NCBI RefSeq assembly: GCF_904846035.1
Contig: NZ_CAJGYT010000001.1
Location: 1,488,001 to 1,552,000 of the forward strand
Reading direction: 5' to 3'
Origin: Psychrobacter aestuarii
GTDB lineage: Bacteria > Pseudomonadota > Gammaproteobacteria > Pseudomonadales > Moraxellaceae
Length of the DNA: 64,000 bases
A program made the position numbers and the translations under genes. Below, in pieces: positions 17,562 through 29,386 of the stretch; within the stretch, counting starts at the first letter, position 1; the number at the start of each line of letters is the position of its first letter. Under the pieces are notes generated by a model, which was not told the origin of the DNA, ran no database searches, and worked only from the letters and a program-made list of their open reading frames with translations.

Positions 17562-18722
17562 ATGATTGAACGTTTGCACATCTCGTACCTGCGCAATATT
17601 CAGCAAGCCACCCTATCAATGACCAAATGCAATGTCTTGATAGGGGCCAATGGCAGTGGCAAAACCTCTTTGCTCGAGGGGGTGTTTTTATTGTCACGTG
17701 GCAAAAGCTTTCGCCATCATCAGCCCAAACGCTATATCCAGCATCATCAAGCGGCCGCCACGGTTCACGCCAGTCTGAGCGATGGTAGCATCTTAGCCAT
17801 TCAAAAGCACACCGATGCCAGCACCTTGCTGCGTCTCAATCACAATACCGTCTACAACCAAAGCGTCCTAACCGAGCAGCTACCGACCTTGCTGATTGAC
17901 CCATCGTCTATGGACATGCTTGAGCAAGGCAGTGCCAGTCGTAGACAGCTGCTTGATTGGTTGGTGTTTCACATGAAACAGGCGTTCCACCCGCAGTGGG
18001 TTGCCTACCAGCGTCTTTTAAAACAGCGCAACAGTGTGCTAAAACGCAGTCGGCACTTAAGCAGTGAGCAGCTGACCGAGCTGCGCGCATGGGACAGCGG
18101 ACTGAGCAATCATGCGGCGCTCATCCATCATTATCGCCAGCATTTATTCGATGCATGGCAGCCTTATTTTGAGCAAACCATCAACGCGCTGTTGCCAGCG
18201 TACAGTGGTCAGTTACAACTCAGCTATCAGGCAGGGTTTGACACCAGTCATGCTCTGGACGTGCAGCTGCATGAGCGCTTGGAGCAAGATGCGCAGCTGG
18301 GTTACACCCGTATTGGCAGTCATCGGGCGGATATTCATGTGCATTGGCGCACCAAGGCAGACGGCAGCGCTTCAGGGAATATCAAAGAGCAAGCGGCGAA
18401 CGTGCTGTCTCGAGGAGAAAAAAAGCTACTCATCACCGCACTGCGCTTGTCTCAACTGCCGCTACTGCTCAACCACGCCGCCCATGACGAGCGCTATGCC
18501 AATACCCGCGCCAGACCCACGCCTGTGGTGCTGCTCGATGACGTGACCGCAGAGCTGGATGCGCGCGCGGTTGATATCTTACTGACCACATTGGCAAAGC
18601 TGCCTTGCCAAGTGATACTCACCAGCTTGACCGAAGATATTTTGCCACAAGTTAAAGCCTATTGGTCAGAAGCCAGCATGTTTCATGTGAAACAAGGCAA
18701 TATTTCTCCAGCCACTTTTTAA
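17562..18722 (+). CDS. recF: DNA replication/repair protein RecF
   Basis: SMC-like ATPase that helps load RecA at gapped DNA. Walker A is GANGSGKTS, the signature motif LSRGEKKLL, and Walker B VVLLDDVTAELD, in the expected order. The ATG at 17562 fits the GGCGGG at 17546-17551; the ATG at 17553 lies almost on top of it. Length 386 aa. Two parS-like sites are embedded: 17965-17980 read as FHMKQ, and 18679-18694 read as FHVKQ in the C-terminal strand. No terminator is visible before gyrB. Confidence 0.95.
   Translation: MIERLHISYLRNIQQATLSMTKCNVLIGANGSGKTSLLEGVFLLSRGKSFRHHQPKRYIQHHQAAATVHASLSDGSILAIQKHTDASTLLRLNHNTVYNQSVLTEQLPTLLIDPSSMDMLEQGSASRRQLLDWLVFHMKQAFHPQWVAYQRLLKQRNSVLKRSRHLSSEQLTELRAWDSGLSNHAALIHHYRQHLFDAWQPYFEQTINALLPAYSGQLQLSYQAGFDTSHALDVQLHERLEQDAQLGYTRIGSHRADIHVHWRTKADGSASGNIKEQAANVLSRGEKKLLITALRLSQLPLLLNHAAHDERYANTRARPTPVVLLDDVTAELDARAVDILLTTLAKLPCQVILTSLTEDILPQVKAYWSEASMFHVKQGNISPATF
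17965..17980. other. parS-like site inside recF (first)
   Basis: TGTTTCACATGAAACA: one mismatch to consensus, at the central CG, read as CA. Confidence 0.65.
18679..18694. other. parS-like site inside recF (second)
   Basis: TGTTTCATGTGAAACA: one mismatch to consensus, at the centre. It is the reverse complement of the first recF site, so the two copies are identical but inverted. Confidence 0.65.
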
Positions 18723-21722
<3,000 letters not shown>

Positions 21723-21764
21723 ACGCATTTTTTATACCTGAGCGACAGCGCTCAGGGTGTTATC

Positions 21765-21798
21765 AGCGGCGAGTCTATAGGGACTCGCCGCTTATTTT
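21765..21798 (+). terminator. gyrB terminator
   Basis: AGCGGCGAGTC and GACTCGCCGCT form a perfect 11-base stem with a six-base loop, followed by TATTTTTG. A second, weaker hairpin, CCTGAGC with GCTCAGG, lies just before it at 21737-21756. Confidence 0.92.
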
Positions 21799-21833
21799 TG
21801 TTTAAAATACCTCAACCCCTTGCTGTGGTATTT

Positions 21834-21849
21834 TGTTTCACGTGAAACT
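21834..21849. other. parS-like site upstream of mntP
   Basis: TGTTTCACGTGAAACT, 15 of 16 matches with a perfect core. It is one of the few copies outside a gene, 14 bp before the mntP start, where bound ParB could affect mntP translation or transcription. Confidence 0.82.
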
Positions 21850-21863
21850 GACAAGGAACAGAC

Positions 21864-22445
21864 ATGTTTGAGGTAATACTCTTAGCGGTTGCATTGGCGA
21901 TGGACGCCTTTGCGGTGTCGATTGGTATGGGCGCAAAGGCACAAAAAAAGCCTGCCGAGGATATCAGACGCCTTGCGCTATTCGCGGCGCTTTACTTTGG
22001 TGTGGCGCAGGGCGTGATGCCATTGTTTGGATTTTTACTCGGCTCAGCAGTGTTGGGCTGGCTTGCGCAGGCGGCGCCGTGGATTGGCGGTATTATCCTG
22101 CTGATTTTGGGCGGAAAAATGCTGTATGAAGTCATTAGCGGCGATGACGATGAGCCTGAAGCAGCGGCTGATGTGATGGTCGGTCACAGTGTCAGTCAGC
22201 GTACGCTGTTGACGCTGGCCATCGCTACCAGCATCGATGCGATGGCAGCAGGCTTTACGCTCAACTTGCTCGCGCTCAATGCGTGGCTGGCGTGCGCTAT
22301 CATTGCCGTTGTGACGGCTGTCTTTAGCTGGGCGGGCGTGTATTTGGGCAAACGCTCAGGCACATGGCTTGAGGAAAAAGCAGAATTGCTTGGCGGCGTG
22401 GTACTGATTGCCATTGGTATTAAGATAATGTTTTTTAGCAGTTAA
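21864..22445 (+). CDS. mntP: manganese efflux pump MntP
   Basis: Six-helix inner-membrane exporter that lowers toxic Mn2+. The sequence [14 protein letters not shown] near the N-terminus and the repeat-related [15 protein letters not shown] in the second half are the paired acidic motifs of the family. Length is 193 aa. ACAAGGAAC precedes the ATG. The space between the gyrB terminator and this gene is only about 70 bp and is taken up by a parS-like site; no manganese riboswitch (yybP-ykoY type) is visible. Confidence 0.93.
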   Translation: MFEVILLAVALAMDAFAVSIGMGAKAQKKPAEDIRRLALFAALYFGVAQGVMPLFGFLLGSAVLGWLAQAAPWIGGIILLILGGKMLYEVISGDDDEPEAAADVMVGHSVSQRTLLTLAIATSIDAMAAGFTLNLLALNAWLACAIIAVVTAVFSWAGVYLGKRSGTWLEEKAELLGGVVLIAIGIKIMFFSS

Positions 22446-22476
22446 GCTAAATAAACCATTGATTTGTTTGATAAAC

Positions 22477-22509
22477 AAGGCGACCGATAATCTCTAGGTC
22501 GCCTTTTTA
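22477..22509. terminator. terminator between mntP and rlmF
   Basis: AAGGCGACC and GGTCGCCTT pair around an 11-base loop, followed by TTT. It lies between the converging 3' ends of mntP and rlmF. Confidence 0.85.
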
Positions 22510-22529
22510 TCGTCTATCGCGTCGCTGTT

Positions 22530-23501
22530 TTATTCACTTGGGTCAGGAAAACGCCATGCCAAGATACGGGTGATTTTTTGTCCGTGCGTCATATCTATCA
22601 CGCGCACGTCACTGGCATTCACTTCTTGCAGCAGTTTTTTGAGTGGGCGTAGGTTGTCTGATTTTGACACTAAAGTAGTAAACCAGCCCACGTGCGCAGT
22701 GACTTCTACACTCTCATTAATCATCTGACGCAAAAAGCCAATCTCGCCGCCTGCTATCCACAGCTCCTTTTTTTGTCCGCCAAAGTTTAGCGCGTCACTT
22801 TCACTCGCGCTGTTACTGGCACTGGTGCTGCCGCGTTTTTGTTGATGGCGGCTCAGCTTTTGCCGTTTGCGCGTATTGGCGTTCATTGCCTCATCGAGTG
22901 AGCCTTGAAACGGTGGGTTGCATAAGGTGATATCAAAGTAATCTTGCCGTCCAATAATGCCCTTAAAAATATGCTCAGGCTGGGTTTGCTGCTTGACCTT
23001 GATGGCGTTTTTTAGTGCTGGGTTGGCCTGAACAATCACCTTAGCGGTCTGCACCGAGATGGGGTCAACGTCCGTGGCAGTAAAGCGCCAGCCGTAGCTT
23101 TGAGCGCCGATAATCGGATAAATACAGCTTGCCCCTGTGCCGATATCGAGCGCGTGTATTTGTTTGCCTGTCGGCGGTGTACCTGCGTCATTCTGATGCG
23201 TGGTATCTGCGAGCAAGTCGGCGATATGATGCATATAATCGGCGCGCCCAGGAATCGGCGGGCACAAATAGCCTTCGGGCAACTCCCAAAAAGCCACCTG
23301 ATAATACTGGCACAGCAGCGCTTTATTGAGCGTACGCACGGCATCGGCATCACTAAAATCAATGGTCGGCTCGCCGCTTGGGTTGGCTTTGGTATAGGAC
23401 GCAAGCGCAGGCAGCGCACGGGTCAAGGCAGTAAAGTCGTAGCGCCCCTGATGCGGGTTGCGCGGGTGTAGCTTGGCTTTGGGGCGGGTAGGTGTGGACA
23501 T
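22530..23501 (-). CDS. rlmF: 23S rRNA (adenine-1618-N6)-methyltransferase RlmF
   Basis: SAM-dependent enzyme that makes m6A1618 in 23S rRNA. The product opens [21 protein letters not shown], close to the family consensus, and shows [15 protein letters not shown] (SAM loop) and the catalytic motif DITLCNPPF. The ATG at 23501 (323 aa) is chosen over an upstream ORF opening at 23543 on that conserved N-terminus. A low-complexity Ser/Arg stretch lies after the NPPF motif (about residues 205-245). An MgtC-family gene lies 53 bp upstream on the same strand. Confidence 0.93.
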   Translation of the reverse strand: MSTPTRPKAKLHPRNPHQGRYDFTALTRALPALASYTKANPSGEPTIDFSDADAVRTLNKALLCQYYQVAFWELPEGYLCPPIPGRADYMHHIADLLADTTHQNDAGTPPTGKQIHALDIGTGASCIYPIIGAQSYGWRFTATDVDPISVQTAKVIVQANPALKNAIKVKQQTQPEHIFKGIIGRQDYFDITLCNPPFQGSLDEAMNANTRKRQKLSRHQQKRGSTSASNSASESDALNFGGQKKELWIAGGEIGFLRQMINESVEVTAHVGWFTTLVSKSDNLRPLKKLLQEVNASDVRVIDMTHGQKITRILAWRFPDPSE

Positions 23502-23554
23502 AGCGGCAGCAGCCATAAAAAAGATGCCTAAAGTGTAGCACAAACCGCGCCCAC

Positions 23555-24022
23555 TCAGGACTGCCCTGACTCGCTATCCTCGACTGAGTCGCTGCCGTGC
23601 GTCTTAAAAGGCGTGGCAAACTGCAAAATCAAAAAACCCACGATCGATAAAATAATGGCAATCTCGTAGCGCCCATAGGCGACCGAAATACCGATAGCGC
23701 CTGTGTTCCACAGTCCTGCCGCCGTTGCCGTGCCTTTTGCGCCTTGCTTGCTCTTAAAAATCGCACCACCACCGATAAAGCCCATGCCTGTAATCACACC
23801 GTACATGATGCGCGCCTCAGCATCTGCGCCCTCGTACACGTCCATACCGACCAGCATAAAGGCACAGGAGGCGATGGTCACGAGCGGAAAGGTACGTAGT
23901 CCTGCGCCGTTTTCTTCAAACTCGCGGTTTAAGGCGATGGGCAGGGAGAGGACAAAAGCAATACCGAGTTGCGCCGCATGATAGGTCAATAATGTCAGGC
24001 TGATATCAAAATCGAACATCAT
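23555..24022 (-). CDS. MgtC/SapB family inner-membrane protein
   Basis: Integral membrane protein with about four helices and the MgtC-family signature [19 protein letters not shown], followed by [15 protein letters not shown] and [19 protein letters not shown]. It matches the hydrophobic MgtC core (155 aa) without the C-terminal ACT-like soluble domain of Salmonella MgtC, so it is probably a general family member rather than the virulence factor. Two adjacent ATG codons (24022, 24019) are possible starts. It is divergent from, and abuts, the next gene. Confidence 0.88.
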   Translation of the reverse strand: MMFDFDISLTLLTYHAAQLGIAFVLSLPIALNREFEENGAGLRTFPLVTIASCAFMLVGMDVYEGADAEARIMYGVITGMGFIGGGAIFKSKQGAKGTATAAGLWNTGAIGISVAYGRYEIAIILSIVGFLILQFATPFKTHGSDSVEDSESGQS

Positions 24023-24953
24023 GACACCCCCTATGTTTTATCTTTTATTTTTTCTTTATAAGACAAATCCGCCACAGATGCCACTACGCTTTGTTGAAGC
24101 GCCATACCATAGACAAACAGGATATCAACACGCCATCGCGCGCGCTGTATTATGCTTTTGGGCACACCGTCCCGACTTTTTCTTGATAGGATATGCCCCC
24201 TTTATGCCGCAACCTGCCACACGCCCGACCTTGGCGCAGACCGCCTTTGACAGCTTACCGACCGTGATTCAAGAGGCGCTGCCCGATGTGCGCCGCGTCG
24301 TCATCATCGCCAACAATCCGAGCATCACTACGGACTATCTGAGCGAATTTTTGCGTGAGGATGACATGCTCGTGCTGTTTAATCACTTTATCCATGCCGA
24401 TTTTTTTAGCAGCCACCCGATTGCCTGCGCCCTACCCAAGCTGCTGTTTTTCCGTCAGATTGGGGACAGTGCGCTGCATTTTGGCTTGCCGCCACGCGCC
24501 AATAATGTGCCGCAAATAATCGAGATGGCAGCGCGTGCGCCGCTGGGTATCATGTTTGGCAATGCCATGTATCAGTACCCCGCGCCGAGCGATGACCCCA
24601 GCCCCAATGACGACCCTGTCACTGCATCACGTACGCTCGATATCGCGAGCGACTTGCGTATGCGGCTGGACAGTCTGCATTACAGCCGCGTCTTGTCCGA
24701 GCATCACCCTGTGGTCGCGGACTATCCGTACTTTACGGACATTCACTCGTCTGCTGCCTCGTCGGGGTTTTTGCTCTATCGGCTGCTACTGGCGCTGCGG
24801 ACGTATCAGCGGGAGACGCCGCTTGAGCTGACCTTGCTTGGGTTTAATCATGATGCCAAAACCCCGCACTTTTGGCAGGGGCACAACTGGCAGTTTGAAC
24901 GTGAAGAGATGCGGCGTGCGCCTGATGGGGTGCGGGTGGTGGTTTGTGGGTAG
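24021..24953 (+). CDS. protein of unknown function, weakly glycosyltransferase-like
   Basis: A 310-aa soluble protein not recognised with confidence. The pattern VVIIANNPSIT near residue 90, an FN (LFNHF) about 25 residues later, then SSGFLLYRLLLAL and LTLLGFNHDAK with a final HNWQFEREE resembles the order of conserved segments in sialyltransferase-like (GT29-type) proteins; this is a guess from pattern. The first ATG overlaps the divergent mgtC start; the ATG at 24078 (MPLRFVEAPYH) avoids that overlap, though neither has a good ribosome site. GC content and codon use match the neighbours. Confidence 0.7.
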   Translation: MTPPMFYLLFFLYKTNPPQMPLRFVEAPYHRQTGYQHAIARAVLCFWAHRPDFFLIGYAPFMPQPATRPTLAQTAFDSLPTVIQEALPDVRRVVIIANNPSITTDYLSEFLREDDMLVLFNHFIHADFFSSHPIACALPKLLFFRQIGDSALHFGLPPRANNVPQIIEMAARAPLGIMFGNAMYQYPAPSDDPSPNDDPVTASRTLDIASDLRMRLDSLHYSRVLSEHHPVVADYPYFTDIHSSAASSGFLLYRLLLALRTYQRETPLELTLLGFNHDAKTPHFWQGHNWQFEREEMRRAPDGVRVVVCG

Positions 24954-25004
24954 AGAGTGCAAATAGGCTTAATATTTGTTTTTAAACTAAAATAAGCCGT
25001 TAGT

Positions 25005-25493
25005 CTAAACCTTCCCCAAATCCTTCAAATCCACATATTCCTTTTGACCGCGAATGTTATACATTCTGCGGTCGATATCAGGATAGTTGCAGATATCAAT
25101 GTCAGGTCGGCTGCCGCCCATCAGATAGGTGGCGTCCGCATCGCTGTCATTACGCATCGAGTGCGCCGCGCCATGCGCAGGAAAGCCGACAAAATCCCCC
25201 GCCGATAGCGAATAGTACGCATCACCATAGCGCAGCGTCAACGTGCCCGAAAGGATATAGACGAACTCGTCCGACTCCTCGTGATAGTGGTGCGTCGTGG
25301 TCTCATCGCCCGCCGCTATGCGTACCAGATGCAAGCCCACCTTACTCAGACCTGCGATATCACTGAGCGACACCGTATGGCGGATGGCACGCGGGTTGAA
25401 CTGATGCACGTGGCGGGTCTCAGGGGTATTGCTGATGTCGGCGCGCGTTAGGATGTGTGCCTGCGTATCGGGCGGCGTTGTCTTGGTGCTCAT
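25005..25493 (-). CDS. cupin-domain protein
   Basis: Single-domain cupin of 162 aa. The first cupin motif is HHYHEESDEFVYILSG, with the His/His/Glu metal ligands, and the second is GFPAHGAAHSMRN with the fourth ligand. Such proteins are metal-dependent enzymes or small-molecule binders; the substrate cannot be told from sequence. Convergent with the preceding gene and divergent from the MalY-type gene, with about 160 bp between the two starts. A regulatory link to that gene is possible but not shown. Confidence 0.85.
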   Translation of the reverse strand: MSTKTTPPDTQAHILTRADISNTPETRHVHQFNPRAIRHTVSLSDIAGLSKVGLHLVRIAAGDETTTHHYHEESDEFVYILSGTLTLRYGDAYYSLSAGDFVGFPAHGAAHSMRNDSDADATYLMGGSRPDIDICNYPDIDRRMYNIRGQKEYVDLKDLGKV

Positions 25494-25655
25494 CGTCTCT
25501 CTCCTTGTTCGATGCGTGGGGCGGCGTCTTTATAGTAGCAGGTTTTTGCGCCTTGCAAATGGGCAGACAGGAGTACGGATAAGGCGTCACAAAGTCATTG
25601 GTGATGCGCTGGGCATGCGCTATGCTACAGGATGGATAATGATAAGGAGCAAAAG

Positions 25656-26831
25656 GTGGAAAATACAGCGCACTATAGCTTCGATGCGGTCATCGACAGA
25701 CGCGGCACAGGGTCGCTCAAGTGGCATTATGACGACGATACGATTCCACTGTGGGTCGCGGATATGGACTTTAGGGCGGCGCCGCCGATTTTGGCAGCGA
25801 TGGATGCCATCGTGCAGCGCGGTATTTTGGGCTATACCTTACCGACCGAGGCGCTGTATGCGGCGATTATGGATTGGCATAGTAGCCGCTATGGGTTGGC
25901 TCTTGAGCATGGCGATATTTTGTTTTCGCCAGGGGTGGTGCCCAGCCTTGCCTTGATGCTGCATATCTTTACCCAAGCGGGCGATGCGGTGCTGGTCAAT
26001 GACCCTGTGTACACGCCCTTTATGAGCAAAGTCATGCAAAACAAGCGCACGCTGGTGCTCTCAGCGCTGGTAGAAGCGGACGGCAAATATCGTCTGGACT
26101 TGGACGATATGGAAGCCAAAATTATCAAGCACAATATTAAGCTGTACTTTTTGTGCAATCCACAAAATCCAGGCGGGCGCGTATGGACGGCGGATGAGCT
26201 GGGCGCGGTGCTGGACTTGTGCAAAAAGTATGATGTAGCAATCGTCAGTGATGAGATTCATCAGGATTTGACCTTGCGCGGGCATACCTTTACGCCGTTT
26301 TTAACGCTGGCACAAGGCTATGAGCACAAGGTGGTCAGTCTGACTTCGATGACCAAGACCTTTAATATCGCGGGGATTAAAGGCTCGCTGATTTTTGCTA
26401 AGGATGCCGCACTGATAGAAAAAATTGACGCCCAGCAGCATCTAAACGATGAGTATGAGTTGAACATGTTCGCCTATGCCGCGATGCACAGCGCCTATCG
26501 TGGGGGCGGTGAGTGGCTGACGCAATTGCTTGCCTATATTGAGGACAATATTGAGTTTACCTTGCAGTTTTTGGCGGATAAGTTGCCGAAAATTAAAGTC
26601 ATGCGCCCAGAAGCGTCCTATCTGATTTGGCTCGATTGCTCTGCCTATAGCGATGATGACCAGCAGCTGTATGACGCGCTGCGGGCGGCAAAGGTGGAGC
26701 TGAGCGCAGGCTATAAGTATGGCAGTGAGGGACACTCAAAAATGCGTATTAATGTTGCCTGTCCGCGTATGTTGTTAGAAGCGGGCTTGGCGCGGATGGT
26801 GGTGGCGTTTGAGGGGTTGGGGGATGGGTAA
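25656..26831 (+). CDS. MalY/PatB-type PLP C-S beta-lyase
   Basis: Fold-type I PLP enzyme of the MalY/PatB group, which cleave cystathionine and related C-S bonds to pyruvate, ammonia and a thiol. Visible motifs are FDAVIDRRGTGSLKW, PLWVADMDF, LCNPQNPGGRVW and SMTKTFNIAG, where the Lys binds PLP. The GTG at 25656 is preferred to the ATG at 25632: AAGGAG lies six bases before it, while the ATG has no spacing to its AGG, and family members start close to this point. Product 391 aa. It borders the AT-rich accessory insert on the right. Confidence 0.9.
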   Translation: MENTAHYSFDAVIDRRGTGSLKWHYDDDTIPLWVADMDFRAAPPILAAMDAIVQRGILGYTLPTEALYAAIMDWHSSRYGLALEHGDILFSPGVVPSLALMLHIFTQAGDAVLVNDPVYTPFMSKVMQNKRTLVLSALVEADGKYRLDLDDMEAKIIKHNIKLYFLCNPQNPGGRVWTADELGAVLDLCKKYDVAIVSDEIHQDLTLRGHTFTPFLTLAQGYEHKVVSLTSMTKTFNIAGIKGSLIFAKDAALIEKIDAQQHLNDEYELNMFAYAAMHSAYRGGGEWLTQLLAYIEDNIEFTLQFLADKLPKIKVMRPEASYLIWLDCSAYSDDDQQLYDALRAAKVELSAGYKYGSEGHSKMRINVACPRMLLEAGLARMVVAFEGLGDG

Positions 26832-27096
26832 TGTTTTGTTAATAATGTGGTTAAAACTGAAGTCGTTATAAAGATTATGGTTTGATATAGGGGGCTTTAT
26901 TGGATTTTTATATATAATATCAGACGAAAATTTTTTAATTTTATATATAGCAGTTTCTACTACTTGGCTATTTGATGAAAAAATAGTTATGATACTGACT
27001 TTTGATGAAACTGACATATTAAAAACGCAAGCTAACACCTTATGGTAATCATTGTATCTATACGCATAACAATTCATATTGAACAAAGAGTCAAAA
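26832..27096. other. AT-rich left edge of accessory insert
   Basis: About 265 bp with a sharp drop in GC directly after the aminotransferase stop. A reverse-strand open frame (26775-27086) covers it but runs into the aminotransferase and has no recognisable content. No attachment-site repeat was found by eye. Confidence 0.4.
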
Positions 27097-27408
27097 ATGA
27101 CAATGTCTAACGAAAAAGAAGTTGAAGTCAGTAATGCATCTAATCAGAGCAATAATTTTGCATACGATAATTTTTTTAAGTCAAAAGAATCATTTCTGAT
27201 TTTCTCACTATTGTATGTTGATAGCGAAAAGAGAGCCGAGTTTCTTGGCATTAAAGAAGAAATGTATGAGTCAAAAGCAAAGGCGAAAGAATGGCGAAAT
27301 TCTTTGATCAAAGTACTTCATTCTGACCGTTGCAAGCATTTATCTGCGGATGAGGCCACAGCAAAAGTCAACGAAATTTATTCAAGGATGAAAAAATATG
27401 CCAAATAA
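27097..27408 (+). CDS. small J-domain-like protein with HSD in place of HPD
   Basis: A 103-aa protein, AT-rich and unlike its neighbours. The C-terminal half, KEWRNSLIKVLHSDRCKH then ADEATAKVNEIYSRMKKYA, has the layout of J-domain helix II, loop and helix III. The loop carries His-Ser-Asp instead of the His-Pro-Asp normally needed to stimulate DnaK. The N-terminal half is polar and then helical (SFLIFSLLYVDSEKRAEFLG). The ATG at 27097 is chosen because AAGAG lies six bases upstream. Its end overlaps the next gene by 11 bp, so the two are translationally coupled. Function unknown: a chaperone, adaptor or inhibitor for the neighbour is possible. Confidence 0.65.
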   Translation: MTMSNEKEVEVSNASNQSNNFAYDNFFKSKESFLIFSLLYVDSEKRAEFLGIKEEMYESKAKAKEWRNSLIKVLHSDRCKHLSADEATAKVNEIYSRMKKYAK

Positions 27409-28096
27409 TGAGGACAATAATAGCACGAGCAAGCTTCCTGTAACTTTAAAGCCGACTGACTTTGAGTACCAAAAGCCAAAAAGAAGAAATGAGTTAACTG
27501 AACAAAAAAAATACGACAAGATCGATTCGAAAGTTGGTGAATTAGTAAAGCTTGGAACTAATGGCGTAACCTACGTAGATGAAGATGCCTTTCCAACAAT
27601 TTTTCAAACAACTAGACCGAAAGCTGCTTTTATATTTGAAAATCAGATTCCTGATGCAGACAAAAGAAGTTTTGATGGCAAAAATTACGCTCATAGCTCT
27701 GCGGTAGTGGGTTTAGCCGATAAGAAATCACAAGAAGTCAGAGACGCTGATAAGCAAGCATTACTTCAATATTCTCGAGACTCTCTCATTAATTTATCAG
27801 ACTCACCTGAAGCTCAGGATATGAGAAGGAAGGTTGATTCATTCACATCCAAGACCCTTCCGAAACTCCGAGACGAGCGAGGTGTAAGTACAGATGAAGT
27901 AACAGGTGAGGAAAGAAAAAAAGGTTTTGCATTTCATCATGTTAATCCAAAAGAACTGCATACAGACCCAGAAGATGTCTTAGATCCTACCAAAGGACGG
28001 AATTTGAACCCTGAAACTCATGCGGATGTACACCGAAAGAACATTAATAATGAGGATCAGTTTGAGAAGTATCAGGCTGAAAAGAAGCCGAAGTAG
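27398..28096 (+). CDS. HNH-like nuclease candidate
   Basis: A 232-aa hydrophilic protein. The last 60 residues contain FAFHHVNPKEL and RNLNPETHADVHRKN, which fit the HNH layout: a His pair on the first strand, the Asn of the NL segment and a final His before a basic residue. The zinc cysteines of classical HNH enzymes are absent. The first 160 residues are charged and mainly helical with no domain recognised. Context suggests an accessory two-gene unit with the J-domain-like protein; it could be a defence nuclease, a secreted toxin or a phage remnant. No signal peptide is seen. Confidence 0.6.
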   Translation: MPNNEDNNSTSKLPVTLKPTDFEYQKPKRRNELTEQKKYDKIDSKVGELVKLGTNGVTYVDEDAFPTIFQTTRPKAAFIFENQIPDADKRSFDGKNYAHSSAVVGLADKKSQEVRDADKQALLQYSRDSLINLSDSPEAQDMRRKVDSFTSKTLPKLRDERGVSTDEVTGEERKKGFAFHHVNPKELHTDPEDVLDPTKGRNLNPETHADVHRKNINNEDQFEKYQAEKKPK

Positions 28097-28234
28097 AGAG
28101 TGTAATAATTTGCGGTTCACTGGTAAGTTACTCGCTGAGCTCTTAATTTATTAGTGAGTTAGGTGTCGATATTATTCTAATAGTCGAACTAAACACACTG
28201 ATTCTAACCTATTAAACCAGTATTACCTAAATGC

Positions 28235-28354
28235 TTACTTTATCAAAAACGGCTTGCCATGCGGGCTTGAGCGCAAGTATTGCTTAGACGCTTTGACAGT
28301 TGCGTCATGTGCCAAAACAACCGCATCCGCTACGATGATTTTCTTATAGGACAT
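28235..28354 (-). CDS. possible 39-aa protein
   Basis: A short open frame between the accessory insert and the glycosyltransferase genes. It starts MSYKKIIVADAVV and ends GKPFLIK, and GC content is higher than in the insert. There is no good Shine-Dalgarno sequence and no recognised family. It could be a small protein, the remnant of a longer gene disrupted by the insert, or chance. Confidence 0.25.
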   Translation of the reverse strand: MSYKKIIVADAVVLAHDATVKASKQYLRSSPHGKPFLIK

Positions 28355-28382
28355 ATTATTTGTAGTAGCTCAAAAACCACCC

Positions 28383-29336
28383 CTAAACAAACGGCGCATC
28401 GGGACAATGTGCGTCTTGCAACTCGCTATCTGTAGGCGCACGCAGCAGCGTAATCGGCACTGTCTGCGCCGCTTGCCACTCAATCAAGCCAAGCGCGGCA
28501 AACTCACCCAGCCAGCCCGCCATTGCCCAATGTTGCCATTGATCATAAAAGCGATTGGCATTGATAACGATGCTGTCCAAGTGATTCAGCGGCGGACGAC
28601 AGACGCCATGCTGCTGATGGTAGACCAGCTCCCCAGTCAGATAAAACGGCATGCCGCACGCGCGTGCGCGAAATGCAAAGTCGGTATCCTCCGCGCCATA
28701 GCCGACATATGCGGTATCAAAGCCGCCAAGCTTATCAAACTGCTGGCGCGTGATGGCAAAGCACAAGCTCCAAAATGCGCCAAAGTCCTCGGTCTGCGTC
28801 ATCGCGGCGGGCGCGAGTGAGTCTGTGAGCGCAAAGTTCGGGCGGTAGGGGTTGTATACCGAGAGCGCATCTAGCGCGGCATCATTCAGCATCCCAGCTG
28901 CCAGCGTTGCCGATTCGGTGGCTGAAAGCGGGCGCGTCAGATATTTGGGCTGCCCCATCAGTAGCGCCTCAGGGTGCGCCATGAGCTTGGCATACAGTCC
29001 AGCGATGCTGTCCGCCGCGACCAAGCAATCGACATCTAAGAATATCAACGCCTCATGGCTCGCGTGCGTGGCGCCGATATTGCGATTGTGCCCGATATCA
29101 AAGCGCGCTTGCTTATCTTTGCCGTCATTCGTGGTTGGTATCTGTACGATGTTCAGCGCGTATTGGTTCAGGCGCTCGGGGTCGGCGTCGTCATTGACGA
29201 TGATGACTTCGGCGGGCGGCATGCTACTGTTAGCAAGGGCGGCAAGCAGATTGTATAGGTGCGTGTTGCGTCCATAGCATGTGGTGATGACGCTCACAGG
29301 CGCGGTCGGTCGCTTCGGGGAGGTTTGGTCGTGCAT
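28383..29336 (-). CDS. family 2 glycosyltransferase
   Basis: Predicted GT-A glycosyltransferase of 317 aa. It opens VSVITTCYGRNTHLYNLLAA, typical of GT2, with EVIIVNDDADPE and FLDVDCLVAADS supplying the DxD-type metal/sugar-nucleotide site. Near the end, YVGYGAEDTDFAFRAR matches the galactosyltransferase-like acceptor motif with the ED pair. The ATG at 29336 is chosen because GAG lies six bases upstream and the fold begins soon after. It is the last gene of four leftward glycosyltransferases, 50 bp after the previous one. Donor and acceptor are unknown. Confidence 0.88.
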   Translation of the reverse strand: MHDQTSPKRPTAPVSVITTCYGRNTHLYNLLAALANSSMPPAEVIIVNDDADPERLNQYALNIVQIPTTNDGKDKQARFDIGHNRNIGATHASHEALIFLDVDCLVAADSIAGLYAKLMAHPEALLMGQPKYLTRPLSATESATLAAGMLNDAALDALSVYNPYRPNFALTDSLAPAAMTQTEDFGAFWSLCFAITRQQFDKLGGFDTAYVGYGAEDTDFAFRARACGMPFYLTGELVYHQQHGVCRPPLNHLDSIVINANRFYDQWQHWAMAGWLGEFAALGLIEWQAAQTVPITLLRAPTDSELQDAHCPDAPFV

Positions 29337-29386
29337 CGTAGTCTCAGTTTTTATTATTATTAAAGGAAGCATTAGCAAAGGAAACG

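Noticed and set aside
21793..21863. Manganese riboswitch upstream of mntP
   Set aside because: Only about 70 bp separate the gyrB terminator from mntP and a parS-like site occupies part of it; no riboswitch motif fits.
26775..27086. Reverse-strand open frame of 103 codons over the AT-rich spacer
   Set aside because: It runs into the aminotransferase gene, shows no recognisable motif and reflects low stop-codon constraint on that strand.
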